Under the pieces are notes generated by a model. The model saw only the letters and a list, made by a program, of their open reading frames with translations. It had not been told where the DNA came from and did no database searches. From NCBI GenBank assembly GCA_006503535.1, contig QYRS01000005.1, positions 1,550,001 to 1,614,000 on the forward strand: a stretch of 64,000 nucleotides of DNA, in the 5' to 3' direction. Positions 59,562-64,000 of the stretch are shown piece after piece. This DNA is from Arthrinium phaeospermum (lineage: Eukaryota; Ascomycota; Sordariomycetes; Amphisphaeriales; Apiosporaceae). Each line of letters starts with the position of its first letter. The stretch's first letter is position 1. The position numbers were made by a program, and so were the translations under genes.

Positions 59562-60986
59562 ATGCGTCGGGTCGTGGTCACGGGGCTAGGTGCCGTAACA
59601 CCTCTCGGCGTGGGTGTGAAGCGGACATGGAAGCGCCTCCTCGAGAGCCATTGCGGCATCGTCAGCGTCGCCGACTACGAGCCATGCAAGCAGTGGCAGG
59701 AGCTATCGAGCACGGTTGCGGGTATAGTTCCGAAAGGGAGCCGCGACGACGGAGGATGGCAACCGAGCGATTGGCTTACGCAGTCAGAGGAACGGCGGAC
59801 GTCACTGTTCACGCAGTATGCCATGGCGGCTGCATCGGAGGCCCTGACTGATGCAGAATGGTCTCCGTCGAAGCGCGAACAGCTCGAGATGACGGGGGTA
59901 TGTCTAGGCAGTGGGATCGGCAATTTGGATGAGATATATAAGACAGCCCTTGCATACGAGAAAGGCGTATGTTTCCTATCTTTTTTCCATGCCTATGTTC
60001 CTGTTATAGAAATGTCGAGATGCTAATCCTGAATAACAGGGCTACAAGAAAGTTTCGCCCATATTCGTCCCCAAAATCCTCATCAATATGGCAGCTGGCC
60101 ATATAGCCATGAAATATGGGTTTCAGGGGCCAAATCATACTGCAACAACAGCCTGTACGACAGGCGCCCACTCTATAGGAGATGCATCGCGCTTTATCGC
60201 TTGTGGCGACGCAGACGTCATGCTGGCCGGGGGCGCAGAAGCATGTATCCATCCTCTGACCTTTGCTGGATTCGGCAGGTCCCGGTCACTTTCGACGGCC
60301 TATAACCACGATCCATCTTCAAGCTGCCGGCCCTTTGACCGCGGGCGGGACGGGTTCGTGGTGTCGGAAGGCGCGGCCGTGGTCGTTCTCGAAGAGCTTG
60401 AGCATGCGAAGGCCAGAGGAGCCCGCGTGTATGCGGAACTCCGAGGCTACGGCTCCAGCGGCGACGCGCACCACATGACAGCCCCCCGCGAAGACGGCTC
60501 GGGTGCTTTGCTGGCTATGAAAAAGGCCTTGAAGTCGGCGGGGCTGAGGCCCAACCAGGTCGACTACGTGAACGCGCATGCGACAGGGACGGCCATCGGC
60601 GATGCTGCCGAGACTTTAGCTATCAGATCTCTGATGGCGGGCTCCGAGGGGTATGCGAATGAGTCAGAAGTCACAGTCAGCGGGACCAAAGGTTCCCTAG
60701 GCCACCTGTTAGGAGCAGCAGGTGCTATAGAGACTTTGATATCGGTTCTTTCGGTTCAGAATGTAAGTCATCCCAAACTTCAGGGATTATATTCAGGATC
60801 TCTATTGCTAACACCAAATAGAACGCAGTCCCGCCAACTTTGAACCTGCATGAGCCGGATGTTGTCCCGAAATTCAATCTGGTACCGAACCATGCTCAGC
60901 AGAAAGAGGTCGAGGTTGCCATCACCAACAGTTTCGGGTTCGGCGGTACCAATGCTTCGCTGGTACTATCCAAATACCATGGCTGA
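59562..60986 (+). CDS. CEM1: Mitochondrial 3-oxoacyl-[acyl-carrier-protein] synthase (KAS, FabF type)
   Basis: Condensing enzyme of mitochondrial type II fatty-acid synthesis, which supplies the octanoyl precursor of lipoic acid. Exons 59562-59966, 60040-60762 and 60822-60986 join in frame, for 430 residues. It starts MRRVVVTGLGAVTPLGVGV, the standard KAS N-terminus, with no long presequence, as in yeast Cem1. The catalytic triad is present: Cys in TTACTTGAHS, His in VNAHATGTAIGD, and the second His in GSLGHLLGAAGA. Also seen are PIFVPKILINMAAGHIAMKY, FDRGRDGFVVSEGAAVVVLE and the C-terminal NSFGFGGTNASLVL. At the first splice the GTATGT donor yields EKGGYKK with an extra glycine relative to the usual EKGYKK. 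A GC donor three bases earlier would give the usual spelling. Confidence 0.93.
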
Positions 60987-61536
60987 GATCGATGTACAAT
61001 TGTATCATCATTCTATGCCCATGACTCTGAGCCGGAGAACAACTTATGCGATCATGTTGAAATCGACAGATACCTAAAAGGGAGCGAGGTATCGTTTTAG
61101 AGGCGCCTATATTAGCCGTCACTCCTAAGTACATATGATAGCAAGCATGCATGACAAAGACGGACATAGTTCTCAACGGGAATTGTTACACTGTAGCCCA
61201 ATCAGACCACTGAACGTTTTATATGCGCAGAGATTAAATGAATTGATGCATTTACTGTTAAACTTTTGCATTGGTGATCAGTGAAAACGAAGGAAAGCTT
61301 TAAAGATGCTTGCTAGAGGTCCCTCCAATTTTGGTCTCTAAATTCCCTGGGGCCGATCGCCGACGCTTAGTGCGGCAAGCTCTCAACTCCACGCATTTTT
61401 TTGCTCGAGTCGCATTTGATACTACAGATTTCGATGACGTGAAGACCTCAAAGTACCATACACCCACCACCATTTACACATACTCGTTGTTACGGTGTGC
61501 CCACGGTCTTTCAAGCATCATACCAACTCTGTAACT
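60987..61536. other. Short intergenic region
   Basis: About 550 bases between CEM1 and CBP3, both on the plus strand. It should hold the CEM1 3' untranslated region and the CBP3 promoter. Nothing else is seen. Confidence 0.55.
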
Positions 61537-62608
61537 ATGGCTTGCCGGAGCTGTAGAAGTCATGTCGGCCAATTGGCCCGCCAGTCGGCACGGTTTACTT
61601 CGAACTCGGCGGAAGCTTCTTCTGCGTCCTCGATAATAGCAGCCTCCCGATTAGCAGCCGCCCCCAGCCAGATCCCCCAACGCCAGTCGGCGCAGCAGCA
61701 GCAGCAACGACGAAAGTTCTCGAGCACACCTCGGTCCCAGGCGTTAGTGCCCGACTTCATTAAGAACACCATTGGCTCCATCCTGCAGTCCAGCGCCCAG
61801 CCCTACCAAGTCCACCGAGCGACCGAAATCATCTACAAGACCTGCGCGAGCCAGGCCCAGTACACGATTTCCGAGGAGGACAAGCGCAATGGCACAGTAC
61901 AGAAGACGGAGGAGGGGATCGAGATTGGCGTGGGGAAGACCATGTGGCACACAGGTTCGTAACTCTTGCACTTTCCTCTCTCTTAGCCACGAACACCGGG
62001 ACTAACTATTGCCCTTTTTCTCTCTCTACCCAGACTTCGGCCTCCCCGCAACATTCAGCTCCTGGTCGCAGGTGACGATGCTCCACATGTACCTCGTGTG
62101 CGCGCGGCTGCGCAACCTGGACCGGGAGGCGGCCAAGTCGTGGCAGCAGCAGCTGGTGGACCACTACTTCTTCGACGCCGAGGAGCGGATGGACCTGACG
62201 CACGGCATCGCGTCGCGCGGGGTGCGGCAGCGGTACCTCAAGGACCTGTTCGTGACGTGGCGGGGCCTGCTGGCGGCGTACGACGAAGGGGTGGCGCGGG
62301 GCGACGCGGTGCTGGCGTCGGCCGTCTGGCGCAACGTCTTCAGCGCGCAGCCCGACGTCGACGTCCGCGCCGTCGCCGCCGTCGTCAGCTGGATGCGCCT
62401 CACCCTCAAGATGCTCGACCAGATGCCCGACGAGGCCCTCTTCTCCCAGGCCTCGGCCGCCTTCAAGTGGCCCGCCAAGAACGAGCTCAACGTCGTCGAC
62501 AAGCCCGTCCGCGAGCTCGAGGGCCTCCTGCCTGATGCGCCCGCGGCGGCGGCCAAGGCGAAGGCGGACCAGCCCGCCGCGGCGCCCATCCAAAAAGTCG
62601 CAGTATAG
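61537..62608 (+). CDS. CBP3: Ubiquinol-cytochrome c reductase assembly chaperone CBP3 (UQCC1)
   Basis: Mitochondrial chaperone that, with CBP6, binds newly made cytochrome b and the ribosome exit tunnel and starts assembly of complex III. ATG at 61537; exons 61537-61954 and 62034-62608 are joined by a 79-base GT-AG intron with an ACTAACT branch site, giving 330 residues. The N-terminus (1-70) is rich in Arg, Ser, Ala and Gln, including a run of five Gln, as expected of a matrix-targeting sequence. The conserved chaperone domain runs from about 130: MWHTDFGLPATFSSWSQVTM, LHMYLVCARLRNLDREAAKS, WQQQLVDHYFFDAEERM, RYLKDLFVTWRGLLAAYDEG and VWRNVFSAQPDVD. The Ala/Lys/Pro-rich tail is variable. Exon 2 is markedly GC-rich. 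Confidence 0.92.
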
Positions 62609-62770
62609 GGAGGGCTGCCCCCGCACTGTAGATGTAAAATAATGTAAACGTAAAAAAGGCTTGGTTGGGGAGAGCACGGCTCGGACATTCCACTTTGCAT
62701 AAGCACTTAGACAGACGGGGCTGTACGATGAGGCCGAGCGCCATCACTTATCATAGATTCCAGTTGCTGT

Positions 62771-63227
62771 CTAATCAAGTCGCTCCCACATCTGAAACTC
62801 GTATTTTGTCCCGTTCTCCTCCTGCACGCCCTCGGGCACCGTCTCCCCCGTCCACGCATCCAGCTCCTCCTTGGACCGCTGCGCCCACTTCCTGCCGTCC
62901 TTGTCCTCCTGCTCCCCGGCCGCCAGCCGCAGCGGGAAGAAGGTGTCGCACTCAAAGTCGTCCATGACGCGCGTGAGCAGGACCCGCCGCGCCTCCGGCA
63001 GCGCCAGCGACGCCTCGTAGATCTGGGCGCCGCCGATCACGAAGGCCTTGGCCGCCGCCGGCTGCGTCTGCGTCTTGAGGTACTCGAGCGCCTGCGCCAG
63101 CGAGCCGACCTTGACCGGCTCCTTTTCCAAGTCCACGCCGGCCGCGCTGCTGCCGCCGTCCGGGTGCGAGCGGCTGATGACGATGTTCAGCCGGCCCTTT
63201 AGGGGCCGGAACTTGACCGGGATGCTG

Positions 63228-63260
<33 letters not shown>

Positions 63261-63551
63261 ATGGCCGGGGGTTGCGCCTTTTTGTCTTTGCGTTAGCTTA
63301 AAGTGTTTACTTTCCGCGTTATATAGAGACGAAGCTGCGAAATTGCGAGGAGTGAGGATACATCGGGAGAAGAAGAAACTTACGTCGGCAGGGAGCCGTT
63401 TGGTCACGCGGGCAAAGTAGGCCATCTCTTTCCTGAGGCCGGTCCATGGCAGAGTGCCGGCGCGGCCAATGCCCATGTCCCGCGTCGCGGCCACGACGAG
63501 TGTTAACTCTACGGGCAGCATGGTGTCGGCGGTGGTAGTCCCGGCGCTCAT
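62771..63551 (-). CDS. DFR1: Dihydrofolate reductase
   Basis: Reduces dihydrofolate to tetrahydrofolate with NADPH, needed for thymidylate and purine synthesis; the target of antifolates. Exon 1 (63384-63551) carries LTLVVAATRDMGIGRAGTLP and WTGLRKEMAYFARVTKR. Exon 2 (62771-63277) carries [20 protein letters not shown], then KGRLNIVISRS, AFVIGGAQIYEASL, RVLLTRV and CDTFFPL. All are standard DHFR blocks, including the NADPH-binding GRKTW and the GGAQIY loop. The 106-base intron is placed so that the frame holds; its acceptor is the second AG after the CTAAC branch. The product is 224 residues, normal for fungi. Its stop lies 163 bases from that of CBP3, with which it converges. Confidence 0.93.
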
Positions 63552-64000
63552 TTGACTGGTCGTATAAGATTGGCCTAGTAGGCTCGGAGTTGTTTGATCC
63601 TTCTTTGAGTTGAAGTCGATAATCTGGAGGTATGAAGGTTCGCCCTAGGTGATTGATTTGGTTAATGTGGGGGTGATTCACAGCTACAGGACGCCTAACA
63701 AAAGTTTACGCCGCTGTAGGAGACGGATTACAATACCTGACCCGAGGACTTACTTAATCTCAATTTTTAGATGCGATGCCAATTCTCTCGTTAAGAAACC
63801 CTTATACCGGGGATGCGTTTTCTCCTATACGATATGTCTGATTCGATTTGCATTATTCGTCAATTTGCTCATAGTATGCTTTGTAGTTGCCAGTCTTCCT
63901 TTATATCTTGCTTGTATGCCGATTCTTGCCCGCCCCCTTAACAGCTCTAGACAGGTATGTATAACCAAGTAGGTAGATATCACGCCGTAGCGGCAACGCC
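63552..64000. other. Promoter region of the DHFR gene to window end
   Basis: About 450 bases, AT-leaning, with no recognisable coding frame or repeat. It should hold the DHFR promoter. Confidence 0.5.

Overview
The window is nuclear DNA of a filamentous ascomycete, most likely a Sordariomycete. The evidence is short introns (50-180 nt) with CTAAC-type branch sites, intron-poor genes of typical fungal families (a MoaA/MoaC molybdenum-cofactor gene, OPT transporter, long-chain alcohol oxidase, ELO elongase, CBP3, DHFR), long gene-poor spacers, and one block whose CpA dinucleotides have been almost completely converted to TpA, the mark of repeat-induced point mutation (RIP). I did not identify the species.

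Layout, left to right. 0-8 kb: the 3' end of a YjbQ/UPF0047 gene (+), the CFIm25/NUDT21 3'-end-processing factor (-), then a large fungal P-loop GTPase with coiled coils (+) behind a G-poor leader that carries a 14-bp pyrimidine minisatellite. 10-15 kb: an RRM-containing serine-rich protein (-) and the WD-repeat protein WRAP73/Wdr8 (-). 16-18 kb: the MoaA-MoaC molybdenum-cofactor gene (+), whose joining intron contains the Gly-Gly-stop that would end a free MoaA. 18-26 kb: no recognised gene; a 2.16-kb insertion with 28-bp terminal inverted repeats, TA at both ends and a hypermutated AT-rich core. 26-31 kb: a FYVE-finger protein (+) and an ELO fatty-acid elongase (-). 35-41 kb: a long-chain alcohol oxidase and an F-box-type protein, both broken by many single-base indels, followed by a 206-bp tandem duplication whose copies also differ mainly by indels. 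44-45 kb: one uncharacterised 344-residue protein (-). 45.5-53.7 kb: no recognisable gene. 53.7-63.6 kb: a dense conserved block with an FAD monooxygenase (-), an OPT oligopeptide transporter (-), the mitochondrial 3-oxoacyl-ACP synthase CEM1 (+), the cytochrome bc1 assembly chaperone CBP3 (+), and dihydrofolate reductase (-).

Most genes are unrelated housekeeping loci. The functional links that can be drawn are modest: CEM1, CBP3 and the MoaA half of the molybdenum-cofactor gene act in mitochondria, and CFIm25 and the RRM protein act on RNA. The most rewarding observations are the MOCS1-like Gly-Gly-stop intron, the strand-asymmetric RIP core framed by unmutated inverted repeats, the two GC-AG introns inferred from reading-frame logic, and the indel cluster at 36-41 kb, which may be true gene death or a poorly polished stretch of assembly. 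Splice sites were placed by eye from consensus and frame, not from transcripts. No tRNA, rRNA or CRISPR was recognised.
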